From the NCBI RefSeq assembly GCF_003419895.1, contig NZ_QPMM01000001.1:930001-994000 (forward strand): DNA of 64,000 nt, in the 5' to 3' direction. The translations under genes were made by a program, and so were the position numbers. Position 1 is the first letter of the stretch. The number at the start of each line of letters is the position of its first letter. This document shows, piece after piece, positions 54,553-63,979 of this stretch. The notes under the pieces are model-generated. The model had not been told where the DNA came from, did not search any database, and saw nothing but the letters and a program-made list of their open reading frames with translations. The DNA comes from Chitinophaga silvatica. Its GTDB lineage: Bacteria; Bacteroidota; Bacteroidia; Chitinophagales; Chitinophagaceae.

Positions 54553-55839
54553 TTAGAATTCAACCGAAAATCTATGCATTTCATCCTTAAATGAATAAAT
54601 GATTTTCCATTGATACCGGAGGGTAATTTCTTTTACTATGGCTAATCCCAGCCCGCTGTTGATACTGTCTTTTGAGGAAATGGCAAATCTTTTGAAAAGT
54701 TTTTCAGCATCCAGGGGAGCTGTACCTGTATTCTTAATTTCTAAGCTGTTGTTAAACAGATTAATAGTGATCTGACCATTTGCGGGGGTATGTCTGATTG
54801 CATTGATCAGCAAATTGTTAATTAATGTTTCAAGTAAAAACTTATTGGCAGAAACCTTTACTCCCGGAGTAATATTTTCAGTTAAGATTAATTTTTTATC
54901 CTCCAGATATTCGATCAGCAGATCGAGGCTTTCGTTTACAATATCAGCTATCGAAATTTGTGTGGTATCCTGAAACTGTTTGTTTTCAATTTTGGCCAGT
55001 AGTAAAAGATTTTTACTGATCCTGGATACCCTGGCCATTGGAATTTCAATATCGTTGAGCAGTTGTGATTGATCCTGGGTAATATCTTTAGTTTGTAATA
55101 ATAGGTCGATCTTCGATTTTAGTATAGCCAACGGAGTTTGCAGTTCATGCGAGGCATTTTCCAAAAACCTTCGCTGTTCATTAAAGACGCTGATATTATT
55201 CTCAATCAATTTATCGATAGCACTATTTAGTGCGCTGAATTCTTCAATTTCAGAGCTGCCAAGATGCAGTTCCTGATTGGCTGTAAGATCAAAGGCCTGT
55301 AGCTTTTCTAATGTTTTACGAAAAGGCGACCAGATTCTTTGGGAGATATTCCTGTTTAGAATGATAAATCCGACTACCAGCATCAGGAAGAAAAATGTGG
55401 TAACAATAGCGATAGCAAGGATAATTTCTTCAGTTTCTTCAATATTGGTTTCTATCTCTAAATGATAGGTTTTACCATGAACGGTTAGAAATGAAGACAA
55501 CCCTCTGAACCGGTCGATTTGCTTATCGCTTCCAAAATCACGTTTTCTGTAAATGGTGTAAATACTATCTGGTCTCACTGCTGTAGCTGGTACAGGATAT
55601 AATCTGGCTCCGGGTTCCAGCGCATTCCAGATATCCAGTACAGCTTCAATTTGCTGGATATCGAATCGCTCATTTGTAGCATTTTTTTCTATTCTTTCCT
55701 TAATAATCAGGTTATGTTCGTCTAATTCACTTTTCCAGATATGATCTACAACCCAATAGTAAACAGGAATACTGGCGGCTAAAATAATCAGCGCGTAGAT
55801 TGAAAAGGCTTTGAATGGTTTACTTAACAGCTTACTCAT
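54553..55839 (-). CDS. Sensor histidine kinase
   Basis: This sensor has about 428 residues, with two membrane helices (about 13-33 and 137-160) that flank a periplasmic sensor region, then a HAMP-like segment. The catalytic core follows: H231 in ENASHELQTPLAIL, N-box NNLLINAIRHTP, and G-box NSGLGLAIVKEI. The ATG at 55839 overlaps the response-regulator stop by ATGA; an ATG three codons earlier is possible. The kinase should phosphorylate the OmpR-type regulator encoded just upstream. The signal is unknown, but the operon context (oxidase, catalase-like protein) makes a redox or peroxide cue plausible. Confidence 0.92.
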   Translation of the reverse strand: MSKLLSKPFKAFSIYALIILAASIPVYYWVVDHIWKSELDEHNLIIKERIEKNATNERFDIQQIEAVLDIWNALEPGARLYPVPATAVRPDSIYTIYRKRDFGSDKQIDRFRGLSSFLTVHGKTYHLEIETNIEETEEIILAIAIVTTFFFLMLVVGFIILNRNISQRIWSPFRKTLEKLQAFDLTANQELHLGSSEIEEFSALNSAIDKLIENNISVFNEQRRFLENASHELQTPLAILKSKIDLLLQTKDITQDQSQLLNDIEIPMARVSRISKNLLLLAKIENKQFQDTTQISIADIVNESLDLLIEYLEDKKLILTENITPGVKVSANKFLLETLINNLLINAIRHTPANGQITINLFNNSLEIKNTGTAPLDAEKLFKRFAISSKDSINSGLGLAIVKEITLRYQWKIIYSFKDEMHRFSVEF

Positions 55840-56510
55840 ATTTCCCATTTATAACCTGTGCCATACACTGTTTTCAAATAATTATTGCTTCCGGCTTCCT
55901 GGAGTTTTTTCTTTAGATTTTTTACATGAGCGTAAATGAAATCATAATTATCGAACATATCTGCAAGGTCGCCAGACAAGTGTTCTGCGATGGCGCCTTT
56001 AGATAAAACTTTATTTTTATTACCAATAAAGAATAGTAGTAAGTTAAACTCTTTTGGAGTGAGGGTTATTTCCTGATTGTTGACAGTTACAGTTTTTCCG
56101 AGCAGGTCGATTTTTATTTCATTTTGTTGAATGACATTCGAATTATTGAATTGTTTGCGACGGATAACTGAATGAATTCTTGCAGATAATTCTGAATGAT
56201 GAAAAGGTTTGGCCAGATAATCATCTGCCCCGATTCTAAGGCCCTGAACAATATCCTCAGTGGCATTTTTTGCAGATATGATTATAATTCCTGTTTCTAT
56301 ATTTTCCTGTTTCAACAGCGATAATAAATCCATACCATTTCCACCGGGAAGCATGAGATCCAGCAATATACAGTCATAGGTATAGATACCAATTTTTTCG
56401 GCAGCCTCCTGGTAGGTGCCGGCAATTTCACAAATGTAGTTTTGTTCTGATAGGTAGGCTACTATGTCCTGTGCTAAAGCCTGTTCATCTTCAATGATCA
56501 GAATTTTCAT
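55836..56510 (-). CDS. OmpR-type response regulator
   Basis: This 224-residue regulator has a receiver domain with phospho-acceptor D51 (CILLDLMLPGG), the acidic pocket IIEDE and the conserved Lys in YLAKPFHHSEL. A winged-helix DNA-binding domain follows (LTPKEFNLLLFFIGNKNKVL, and TVYGTGYKWEI at the end). It lies 42 bp downstream of the lodB-like gene and overlaps the histidine kinase gene by 4 nt, so it is probably cotranscribed with both. Confidence 0.94.
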   Translation of the reverse strand: MKILIIEDEQALAQDIVAYLSEQNYICEIAGTYQEAAEKIGIYTYDCILLDLMLPGGNGMDLLSLLKQENIETGIIIISAKNATEDIVQGLRIGADDYLAKPFHHSELSARIHSVIRRKQFNNSNVIQQNEIKIDLLGKTVTVNNQEITLTPKEFNLLLFFIGNKNKVLSKGAIAEHLSGDLADMFDNYDFIYAHVKNLKKKLQEAGSNNYLKTVYGTGYKWEI

Positions 56511-56552
56511 TGATCGAATTTACGACTTGAATTCTGAATTAAATCTGAATGC

Positions 56553-57629
56553 TTAATTCCGTCTGCTCCAGAAGGGTGAATCATTCCATCTTTTTTCGAG
56601 GGTATATTGTCCGATCAGCATTTTGAGATAGGTTGAAAAGGCGGTGCTTATGGCCCAGTCATAGGCAGATAGGGATTCTTTATCTCCGTTTAGATAATCA
56701 GCAATCGCATGGCCGGCATAATAGCCTCCTTCCAATGCAGAAGTAATACCATAGGAGGAAATGGGATCATATGAATAAGCTGCATCGCCAACGGCCAGCC
56801 AGTTTTGTCCGATCCGTTGGGAAAGGTATCCGGTTGCGGCGCTGGTGATATTGAGTGTATTAGCGGCAGCAGAGCAATTGTCGATGATTTCAGCAATAAG
56901 GCTGGTAACAGATGCTGTATGAAGCAACTCTTTAGTTGTGCGTAGGTTGGAGGGTAATAAATCGGTATCGGTCATTAAACTCAATACCAGCTGCTGATCG
57001 GCAAGGGGGGCAGCATACCACCAGCCATTTTCTACAGATTCGAGGTAGGTAAATTGTTGTATCTTTTTGGCAAGAGGAATGCAGGCAGTAATCCCTGCCA
57101 GTTTATCTATCATTTTTCTTTGGATCCCCAATCTCCTGGCCACTCTCGACTTCCTTCCCGTTGCATCAACAATAAAGGAGCATCTAAGTTCCTGCTTTTG
57201 CATATTAGCATCAGAATAGGCAACCGTCCATTCTTCATTATAATAATTTAGAGAAGTCATACTGCAACCACTAAGGTATTTCCCTTTGTTTTTGCTTACC
57301 TGATCGGCTAATTGAACTTCAAAGATTTCCCGGTTCAGATGCCAGCCCTGAGTAACGGTATTAAAGAAAAATGATTTATCTGCCGGCTGTTGGCTTCCCC
57401 ATACAAACCTATTCCCATAACAGGTAAGGTGAGATGGATGATGAAGTAAGGCATCTATTCCTGATTTTTTAAAAATAGAATAGGCCTGCGGGGGTATGGT
57501 TTCACCAGGTTTGCGAACAAACGTGGGCGAGGCTTCGAGGATAGTGCATTCATACCCTCTGTTTAGTAACTGCAAGGCAGTGGCGGCACCTGCCGGGCCG
57601 CCACCTATAATAATAATCGGAATTTTCAT
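56553..57629 (-). CDS. lodB: LodB-like FAD-dependent oxidoreductase for CTQ maturation
   Basis: This flavoprotein of about 358 residues has the dinucleotide motif IIIIGGGPAGAATALQLL at its N terminus, the fingerprint GDAAYSYDPISSYGITSALEGG and the aromatic-rich region YLESVENGWWYAAPL seen in LodB. LodB-type flavoproteins are needed for the post-translational formation of cysteine tryptophylquinone in their LodA partner. The ATG at 57629 is chosen because it starts the Rossmann motif and follows the LodA stop by 4 nt. The longer frame from 57758 would overlap LodA by more than 120 nt. Confidence 0.88.
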   Translation of the reverse strand: MKIPIIIIGGGPAGAATALQLLNRGYECTILEASPTFVRKPGETIPPQAYSIFKKSGIDALLHHPSHLTCYGNRFVWGSQQPADKSFFFNTVTQGWHLNREIFEVQLADQVSKNKGKYLSGCSMTSLNYYNEEWTVAYSDANMQKQELRCSFIVDATGRKSRVARRLGIQRKMIDKLAGITACIPLAKKIQQFTYLESVENGWWYAAPLADQQLVLSLMTDTDLLPSNLRTTKELLHTASVTSLIAEIIDNCSAAANTLNITSAATGYLSQRIGQNWLAVGDAAYSYDPISSYGITSALEGGYYAGHAIADYLNGDKESLSAYDWAISTAFSTYLKMLIGQYTLEKRWNDSPFWSRRN

Positions 57630-57633
57630 CTGC

Positions 57634-59538
57634 TTACATTTCGTCTCTTCTAAACGGTTCGCGCTCCAGAATTCTAAGTTTACTTGCATCAACACCTCCG
57701 GCTTCCTGCAGAATAACTCTTGTTTTTTGCAGAATTGGTGGCTGAACATTTTCGGCAACCAATACTTGTTCGAAGGTTTGGTCGGCCTGCATAAAGCCTG
57801 GTCGGCCTGCTTCTACCCATAAAGAATTAGGCAGGGCCGGATTTTGCATTTGAGGAGAAAGCTTCACTTCAGTGACAATTCCCAGGAAGTGCCATCTTTG
57901 TACCATTTTCTTCAGTTTGGACAGATACTGAGTGCCCAAATCCCGGAGCCAATCCTGCCTGTAATCGAAATGTTTCAGGCGTTGCTGGATATTTAAATCC
58001 TTATCGGCCAATCTTTGGAAGGAGGATTCAGAAAGTACCTGGTTAGGTACTCTGGCTGCCCAGAAAGAAGGTAACGATAAGTAGGTTGTGGTATCATAAC
58101 CCGATAAGCAACTGGCTTCATCTGTTTGCCATGGTACTCCCAACCAACGGGTCAGGGAACCCGGACCACTACCATCTATTGGACCTCCGGCGCCTAAGGC
58201 AATTTCCGGAGTCAGTTTTTCGCCATAATCATCCTTAGGCTCTTCATTTTCCGGAAGGATTTTAATTCTGAATGGTTCATCCCAGAAAATACGTTGACGG
58301 AAAGGCCAGGTAATTTCAATACCTGGATGGAACGGACCTCCCAGGCATTCTTCCAATGGTGCTTCTATTAAAGCCTGTATCTGTTCTGGTAATGTGAAAT
58401 CCTCAAAGTCTGTTCCTGGTTTGCTACCCTCAACAAAATGACCTTGCGCCCATTGTTCCATTCTTTCATACTGTGTTTGGGTAAGCGGAAGATCTACATT
58501 ATGTACTTCTTTATAATCTCCAAATGCATCGCCATAGAATGGAGGTATTTTAACAGGCTCGTAATTTTTATTAGCTGGATCTCTGTACCATTGGAAAACC
58601 TTTGTGCGCAAGTCTCTATACAGAGGATCAGGGCTCATGAGCTTCATTAAATTTTCTGTAGAGAGGTAGTCACTCGGTGAATTTTGTCCGAACAGCATAA
58701 AGAACCCATGATTAACCCATTGTGTTTGAACTGTTCTGGAGATAATTGGGTAAATATGCTTCCAGAATTCAACTTGTTTGGGAGTTGGTATTTCTCCACC
58801 CTGAAGAAATAAATCTTCTACCACATCATACATTGTTACCACTGCAAACAAACCCGGACCGTAGTTAGGAGGCGTTACAGCTACCATTGCAGGTGTTACT
58901 TCATAAGAAATACCTGCTATAGTTACGGTTGCGTAGATGGTGCCATCAGCGGTGTCGTCGTGCCAGCCAACATTATTGGCAAATGTAGTTGGGTCTTCGT
59001 CGAAAGCGGAAGCTGAGGTTCCATCTGCCGGGATTACCAGCAGGCGGCCATCTTCATCTGTTTGGAGCTCTCCCAGTGGTACATTAATATCATAGAAGTA
59101 ACCTTCATCGAAAAACACACCACTTTGATTAATGCCCTGAATTTTCTTTGGATCAGGCAGGATGTTTAACTTGCTACGGTCTTTCTCATCGCCGTTCCGA
59201 TGCGTCGAAGTTTTAGGTTGGTTGTCTGGTAAGTCCAACGCATTTTCGAAATTATACCAGCTCGACTTCCTGTTAGCCAGATTTACGCGCCATTCGATAG
59301 TGGTATCACTATCTGCTTTTATTTCCTTTACAGGATTACCACTTTCATCAAACGCGTATATTCTGAAGCGTGGTACTTGTTTTTTAATTCGTCCGCGGTC
59401 GTCTTTATAGCCATTTTGGTGAGGAGGCTCGATGCCGGGAACATCTGATGCAAAGAAGAATTCGTCTGAATTCCCTAGTCGTGCAATGCCAAGAGGTGGG
59501 TAGATCGCTAGTGTAGCGAAATCAGCTTTTCCTGCCAT
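57634..59538 (-). CDS. lodA: LodA/GoxA-type CTQ-dependent amino-acid oxidase
   Basis: LodA-family enzymes use a cysteine tryptophylquinone made from their own Cys and Trp to oxidise an amino acid (the founding members act on L-lysine and glycine) and release H2O2 and NH3. This 634-residue protein opens with the family motif IYPPLGIARLGNS and has FHPGIEITWPFRQRIFWDEPFRI. The candidate cofactor residues are C477 (TDEASCLSG) and W549 (MVQRWHFLGIV), 72 residues apart, which is close to the 65 of LodA. No signal peptide is present. The substrate amino acid cannot be told from sequence. Confidence 0.92.
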   Translation of the reverse strand: MAGKADFATLAIYPPLGIARLGNSDEFFFASDVPGIEPPHQNGYKDDRGRIKKQVPRFRIYAFDESGNPVKEIKADSDTTIEWRVNLANRKSSWYNFENALDLPDNQPKTSTHRNGDEKDRSKLNILPDPKKIQGINQSGVFFDEGYFYDINVPLGELQTDEDGRLLVIPADGTSASAFDEDPTTFANNVGWHDDTADGTIYATVTIAGISYEVTPAMVAVTPPNYGPGLFAVVTMYDVVEDLFLQGGEIPTPKQVEFWKHIYPIISRTVQTQWVNHGFFMLFGQNSPSDYLSTENLMKLMSPDPLYRDLRTKVFQWYRDPANKNYEPVKIPPFYGDAFGDYKEVHNVDLPLTQTQYERMEQWAQGHFVEGSKPGTDFEDFTLPEQIQALIEAPLEECLGGPFHPGIEITWPFRQRIFWDEPFRIKILPENEEPKDDYGEKLTPEIALGAGGPIDGSGPGSLTRWLGVPWQTDEASCLSGYDTTTYLSLPSFWAARVPNQVLSESSFQRLADKDLNIQQRLKHFDYRQDWLRDLGTQYLSKLKKMVQRWHFLGIVTEVKLSPQMQNPALPNSLWVEAGRPGFMQADQTFEQVLVAENVQPPILQKTRVILQEAGGVDASKLRILEREPFRRDEM

Positions 59539-59564
59539 AAAAAATTGTTTTTTAGTTGTGGTAT

Positions 59565-60590
59565 TTATTTTCTTGCTGTATGCGGTTCGGTTAAGGGGAT
59601 GCCATTTCTGTTTCTGCGCAGGCTGGCGCCTTCTTCATACACTACTTTTCTAACATCGCTGATACTGCCAATAGGTTTGTGAGCTTCGAGTGTATGCCAT
59701 GGGTTATAGGAAAGGTTTTCTCCATAGGCTACCTGTCCGGGGGCATCTATATCCTGTTTGTGTATGATGAGGGTAGCAAAGAGTTGGGGTGCAGAAATGT
59801 TTTCTGGCCAGCGAACCATTGCTTCGTCGAGCGGCATTTCATCTTCATCTGTTCTGAATTGAAGGTAGAATCCCATGTGTACCTCTTCTTTAAGAAGTCG
59901 TTGTTTCAACTCGTCTCTTAGGTAACCAGGGTTATTATCCGGAATGGGTGGGGCGGGAGGTACGTTTATTGGAACAAGTTTATATTTTACATAATCGTCG
60001 CCTCCGAATGCGTAAGGTAAGCAACTACCATAAACGGCAGTGGCTACACTCGATTCCCGTTTTTGCATTTCATCGAGTATTTGTGCTGTCTCTTCATGAT
60101 CTTTAAGATATGAATCATAGTCGCGTAACACAACACCTGCATAGGTAAATTCACACATATCCCTGGCCGTATTCACAAAAAAAACATCATGATTTTGCAG
60201 GATGAAATCAGCTGTTAATGCGTCAGGTTCACTTTCCATCAACTTTTCACCTGTTACTCCAAAGAGCTTAATTCCAATACCAATAGTAGATTTAAGATCT
60301 CCTAATCCCGGTTTTGTATCGCTCGAAAATCTTACCCAGGCATCCAGTTGATCGTACTCAAAAATACCGATACGTTGATGAGCCGGTAATTCTTCATTCA
60401 CTATAAATGTGGCTTTTGCCATACCATGTTGTTTGGAAAATACCGGGCGCCTGACAGGACATTGGCCATCCAATGCCCGCGGAAATTGTATCATATCGAT
60501 AAACATTTCCTTTAAACTATTTGTAGGGTTTGCATAACAATTCACAGCTTTTGTAGTATGTGAATGATGCTTTGGGTTCAATAGGTGCAT
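59565..60590 (-). CDS. Catalase-like haem protein (y4iL/allene-oxide-synthase-like)
   Basis: This 341-residue protein belongs to the short catalase-related haem family. H55 (KQHGMAKATF) and N133 (LQNHDVFFV) match the distal His-Asn pair of catalase, and R314-x-x-x-Y318 (VRKVVYEE) matches the proximal Arg-Tyr ligand motif. RFSSDTKPG and GIGIKLFGVTG are also family features. It ends 26 bp before lodA, so it is probably made with the H2O2-producing oxidase. It could be a catalase, peroxidase or peroxygenase; the length fits none of the full-size catalases. Confidence 0.85.
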   Translation of the reverse strand: MHLLNPKHHSHTTKAVNCYANPTNSLKEMFIDMIQFPRALDGQCPVRRPVFSKQHGMAKATFIVNEELPAHQRIGIFEYDQLDAWVRFSSDTKPGLGDLKSTIGIGIKLFGVTGEKLMESEPDALTADFILQNHDVFFVNTARDMCEFTYAGVVLRDYDSYLKDHEETAQILDEMQKRESSVATAVYGSCLPYAFGGDDYVKYKLVPINVPPAPPIPDNNPGYLRDELKQRLLKEEVHMGFYLQFRTDEDEMPLDEAMVRWPENISAPQLFATLIIHKQDIDAPGQVAYGENLSYNPWHTLEAHKPIGSISDVRKVVYEEGASLRRNRNGIPLTEPHTARK

Positions 60591-60835
60591 AATTTATTTG
60601 GGGATTTGGTTTTATATAGATAGTTTTTTGTTGATGAACAGACTGTTTAGGGATTGATTTGCTATAAATGAAAATGCATATAAATCAAATGCAGTGCTTG
60701 TTTCGACGGATCAATATTACATAAAAATAAATTCCTTCCAAAATAAAAGTTAATTATCCTACCAAGTAATTTTTTGATAAATTATAGTGTTTATAATATT
60801 ATCGTATATGCGTTGAAGTTAAAAATAGGTGTAAA

Positions 60836-60864
60836 AAAACAGGGCAGAATTTCTGCCCTGTTTT
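60836..60864 (-). terminator. Strong terminator downstream of the czcA-type gene
   Basis: A perfect 12-bp stem (AAAACAGGGCAG and its complement) with a 5-nt loop lies 5 bp below the pump stop and is followed on the minus strand by a T-run. The rest of 60591-60835 is AT-rich without coding signal. Confidence 0.85.
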
Positions 60865-60868
60865 GCTG

Positions 60869-63800
60869 TTATTTTTTAGATTTAAATACCCAGTAATATA
60901 GTGGGGGGATTAGTATAGGTGTGAAGAGTAATGTAAATGTTAATCCACCAATGATTACAGTAGCCAATGGTCTTTGCACGTCGGAACCAATGCCTGTGCT
61001 CAGAGCGGCCGGTACAAGTCCGATAATCGCTACCATCAGCATCATCATAATTGCTCTGAATTGTTCCACAGCAGTATGTTCAATGATTTGAGGCAAGTCG
61101 TTTGTCGATGCTATTGTATTCCTGTTCAAGGCGGATACCAGCAACACACCAGCCATTACAGAAATACCGAATATAGATACGAATCCAACGCCTGCCGATA
61201 CATTAAAGTGATATCCTCTTATAAACAAAGCAATAATTCCACCTGCCAGGGCTACCAATATGCAGCTCATGGTAATGAAAGTTTGCTTCATATTCTTGAA
61301 CAACATAAACAGAAATACAAAAACAATCACAATTGTTAATGGAATAGTAAATGCTAATTGTTTACCTGCTCTTTCCAGATTCTCATATTGTCCGCCATAG
61401 ATCACTGAATATCCTTTGGGAACATAAATTGCTTTACCGATCTTTTCCTGCAATTCTTCAACAAACGATCCCTGGTCGCGGCCCCGCACATTGGTTCTTA
61501 CAGTTACCATCCGTTTACCATCGATGCGATAGATGTTTGTTTGGCCATCTATAAACTTCACTTCCGCCAATTGATCCATTGGGATTAAAGCCCCCGTAGC
61601 CGATGGAACCTGAAGGTTTTTAATAGCTTCAATAGTATTTCTGTATTCAGGTAAATAACGGATTACGATATCGTATCTTTTAGTACCGTCGTATAATGTT
61701 CCAATTGGTTTACCCCCGATAGCCGCTTCTATCATGGCCTGAATATCACTTACATTAATAGCAAACCTGGCTGCATTCTCCCGATTGATATTAATAGCTA
61801 ATTGTGCTTGTGAGCCTTCCTGTTCAATATTTACAGAAGCAGACCCTTTTGTGGCTTTTACAATATCTGCAATACTATCGGCCTGGCGACGCATAATCGA
61901 CAAATCATCACCAACCACTGAAATCGCCAGATCGGCCGCACTTCCGGTTACAATCTCCATCACCTGGTCTATAATCGGCTGACCAGAGTTGAAGGAAGCA
62001 CCAGGGATATTTCTTTCAAGGTCGCTTTGAATCCTTCTAACCAGTTCTTTTTTGGATATTGTGTCACTCCATAATTTGTAATCTTTTAGTCCAACCAGGA
62101 TCTCTGTTCTGTTTGGTGGAAACGGATCTGTACCATCATCATTTCTACCGGTTTGTGTAATCACATACTTAACCGGAGGATATTTGCCGATGATGTTACG
62201 GATTTGCGGGGCAATTTTTGCATTTTCCTGAATCGTTACACCGGCAGGTAAAAATGATCTCATGAAAATTGAACCTTCATCCAGTTCGGGAAGGAATTCT
62301 GTTCCCAGACGTGTTCCTAATCCAACTAATGCTACAATCAATACACCGGCAATAATTATAGTACGTTTATAGTTGGGAAGTATAATAGTGAGCATTTTGC
62401 GGTACGAACTCTCAAAGAAATCGAGCACCCTGTTTTTAGGCTCTTTCATAGGTTTGTCCGATGAAAGTGCTTTCCTGTAGGCGTAGGATATAAGTACCGG
62501 GATTAACGTCAACGCACATATCATAGCCCCAATTACGGCAAAAGCTAATGTTAAGGCCATTGGTGAGAAGAGCTTGCCTTCCACCCTGGTCATTAGCAGA
62601 ATTGGTGTGTAAGCCAGAACAATAATGGTAACAGAAAAGAATATCTCCCTGCCAACTTCCTGTGCGGCAGCAAGAGTAATTCCTACAATTCCATTTTGCT
62701 TTTCGATAGGAGTAGCACTTCTGTATCGTCTGATCAGATGTTCCGCCATTACGCAGGCTCCGTCTACAATGATCCCAAAGTCGATAGCCCCCAGCGATAA
62801 AAGGTTTGCCGGTATACCGGTTAAACGCATCAATATAAAAGCAAATAACAAAGAGAAAGGAATAGTTGCTGTAACTACCAGGGCCGAACGAATGCTACCC
62901 AGGAAGAAGATCAAAACTATCACAACTATACTGATACCCATAAACAGGGTATGAGATACAGTTTCCAATGAATGGTCGATCAGAAAACTCCTGTCGTATA
63001 AGACCCGCAACTTAACTCCTTCGGGTAACTCAGTTTCGGTCAGATCTTCCAGTTTTTTCTTAAGCGCCTTTAATGCATCGCTGGGATTCTCACCCCTTCG
63101 CAACAGCACAATCCCTTCCGGTGATCCTACTTTATCGATTCCTTCATCAGGTACGGCATATCCCAAAACCCCGGAAGGAGGAGGTGGTGCTATTTCAACA
63201 TCTGCAACATCCCTGACATAAATTGGAGTACCGTTTTGGGCCGTCAATACTATATTTTCAATATCCTTTTCCGTTTTTACGGCTCCCAATCCTCTGACTG
63301 CAAATCCCTGACCCCCTCTGTCGATCACATTTCCACCGGTATTCTGATTATTCTTCTGCACTGCATCAATTACATCCTGTAATGTGACGTTGTACTTGCG
63401 AAGTTTGGTAGGAGAGGGCAGTACATGAAACTCCTTTAGTGGCCCGCCAAAGGTGGTAACATCTGCGATACCCGGAACCTGAAGTATAGCCGGGCGTATT
63501 ACCCAGTCCTGCAGGTCTCGTAACTGCATGGATGTATAATTTGGGGGAGCTTCTACCACATACCGGTAGATTTCTCCAACCGCTGTAGTAAGCGGCGCCA
63601 GTTCAGGTGTTACTCCGTCTGGCAAACTAATGGAGGAAAGGCGCTCAATCACCTGTTGCCTGGCAAAATAGTCGTCTGTTCCATCCTGGAACGTTAACTG
63701 AACTACCGAAAGTCCGAAGATGGTCCGACTTCTTCTATCCAATACTCTGGGTACATTATTTAATGCCCTTTCAATTGGTATGGTAACCTGTTGCTCTACT

Positions 63801-63979
63801 TCCTCTGCGGCCCTGCCGTTAAATGGGGCTACTATAATAACATTCGTATCGGCAATATCAGGATAGGCCTCTATCTTAAGTTGAGTAAAACATAAATATC
63901 CCAAAACAGATAATACACCTGCTGCTATTATTACTGCCCATCGGTTACGTAAAGAAAATATTAGAATATTCCTGATCAT
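60869..63979 (-). CDS. CzcA/CusA-type heavy-metal RND efflux permease
   Basis: This 1036-residue permease belongs to the heavy-metal efflux branch of the RND family. The start is at 63979 with 21 bp of window beyond it, and the first helix is directly followed by KIEAYPDIADTNVII. TM4 carries DFGIIVDGACVMAEH, the acidic D-x5-D motif typical of CzcA-like Zn/Co/Cd exporters. Other motifs are QVMEIVTGSAADLAISVVGDD and GVTIQENAKIAPQIRNI. Adaptor and outer-membrane partners would lie upstream of this gene, outside the window. Confidence 0.93.
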   Translation of the reverse strand: MIRNILIFSLRNRWAVIIAAGVLSVLGYLCFTQLKIEAYPDIADTNVIIVAPFNGRAAEEVEQQVTIPIERALNNVPRVLDRRSRTIFGLSVVQLTFQDGTDDYFARQQVIERLSSISLPDGVTPELAPLTTAVGEIYRYVVEAPPNYTSMQLRDLQDWVIRPAILQVPGIADVTTFGGPLKEFHVLPSPTKLRKYNVTLQDVIDAVQKNNQNTGGNVIDRGGQGFAVRGLGAVKTEKDIENIVLTAQNGTPIYVRDVADVEIAPPPPSGVLGYAVPDEGIDKVGSPEGIVLLRRGENPSDALKALKKKLEDLTETELPEGVKLRVLYDRSFLIDHSLETVSHTLFMGISIVVIVLIFFLGSIRSALVVTATIPFSLLFAFILMRLTGIPANLLSLGAIDFGIIVDGACVMAEHLIRRYRSATPIEKQNGIVGITLAAAQEVGREIFFSVTIIVLAYTPILLMTRVEGKLFSPMALTLAFAVIGAMICALTLIPVLISYAYRKALSSDKPMKEPKNRVLDFFESSYRKMLTIILPNYKRTIIIAGVLIVALVGLGTRLGTEFLPELDEGSIFMRSFLPAGVTIQENAKIAPQIRNIIGKYPPVKYVITQTGRNDDGTDPFPPNRTEILVGLKDYKLWSDTISKKELVRRIQSDLERNIPGASFNSGQPIIDQVMEIVTGSAADLAISVVGDDLSIMRRQADSIADIVKATKGSASVNIEQEGSQAQLAININRENAARFAINVSDIQAMIEAAIGGKPIGTLYDGTKRYDIVIRYLPEYRNTIEAIKNLQVPSATGALIPMDQLAEVKFIDGQTNIYRIDGKRMVTVRTNVRGRDQGSFVEELQEKIGKAIYVPKGYSVIYGGQYENLERAGKQLAFTIPLTIVIVFVFLFMLFKNMKQTFITMSCILVALAGGIIALFIRGYHFNVSAGVGFVSIFGISVMAGVLLVSALNRNTIASTNDLPQIIEHTAVEQFRAIMMMLMVAIIGLVPAALSTGIGSDVQRPLATVIIGGLTFTLLFTPILIPPLYYWVFKSKK

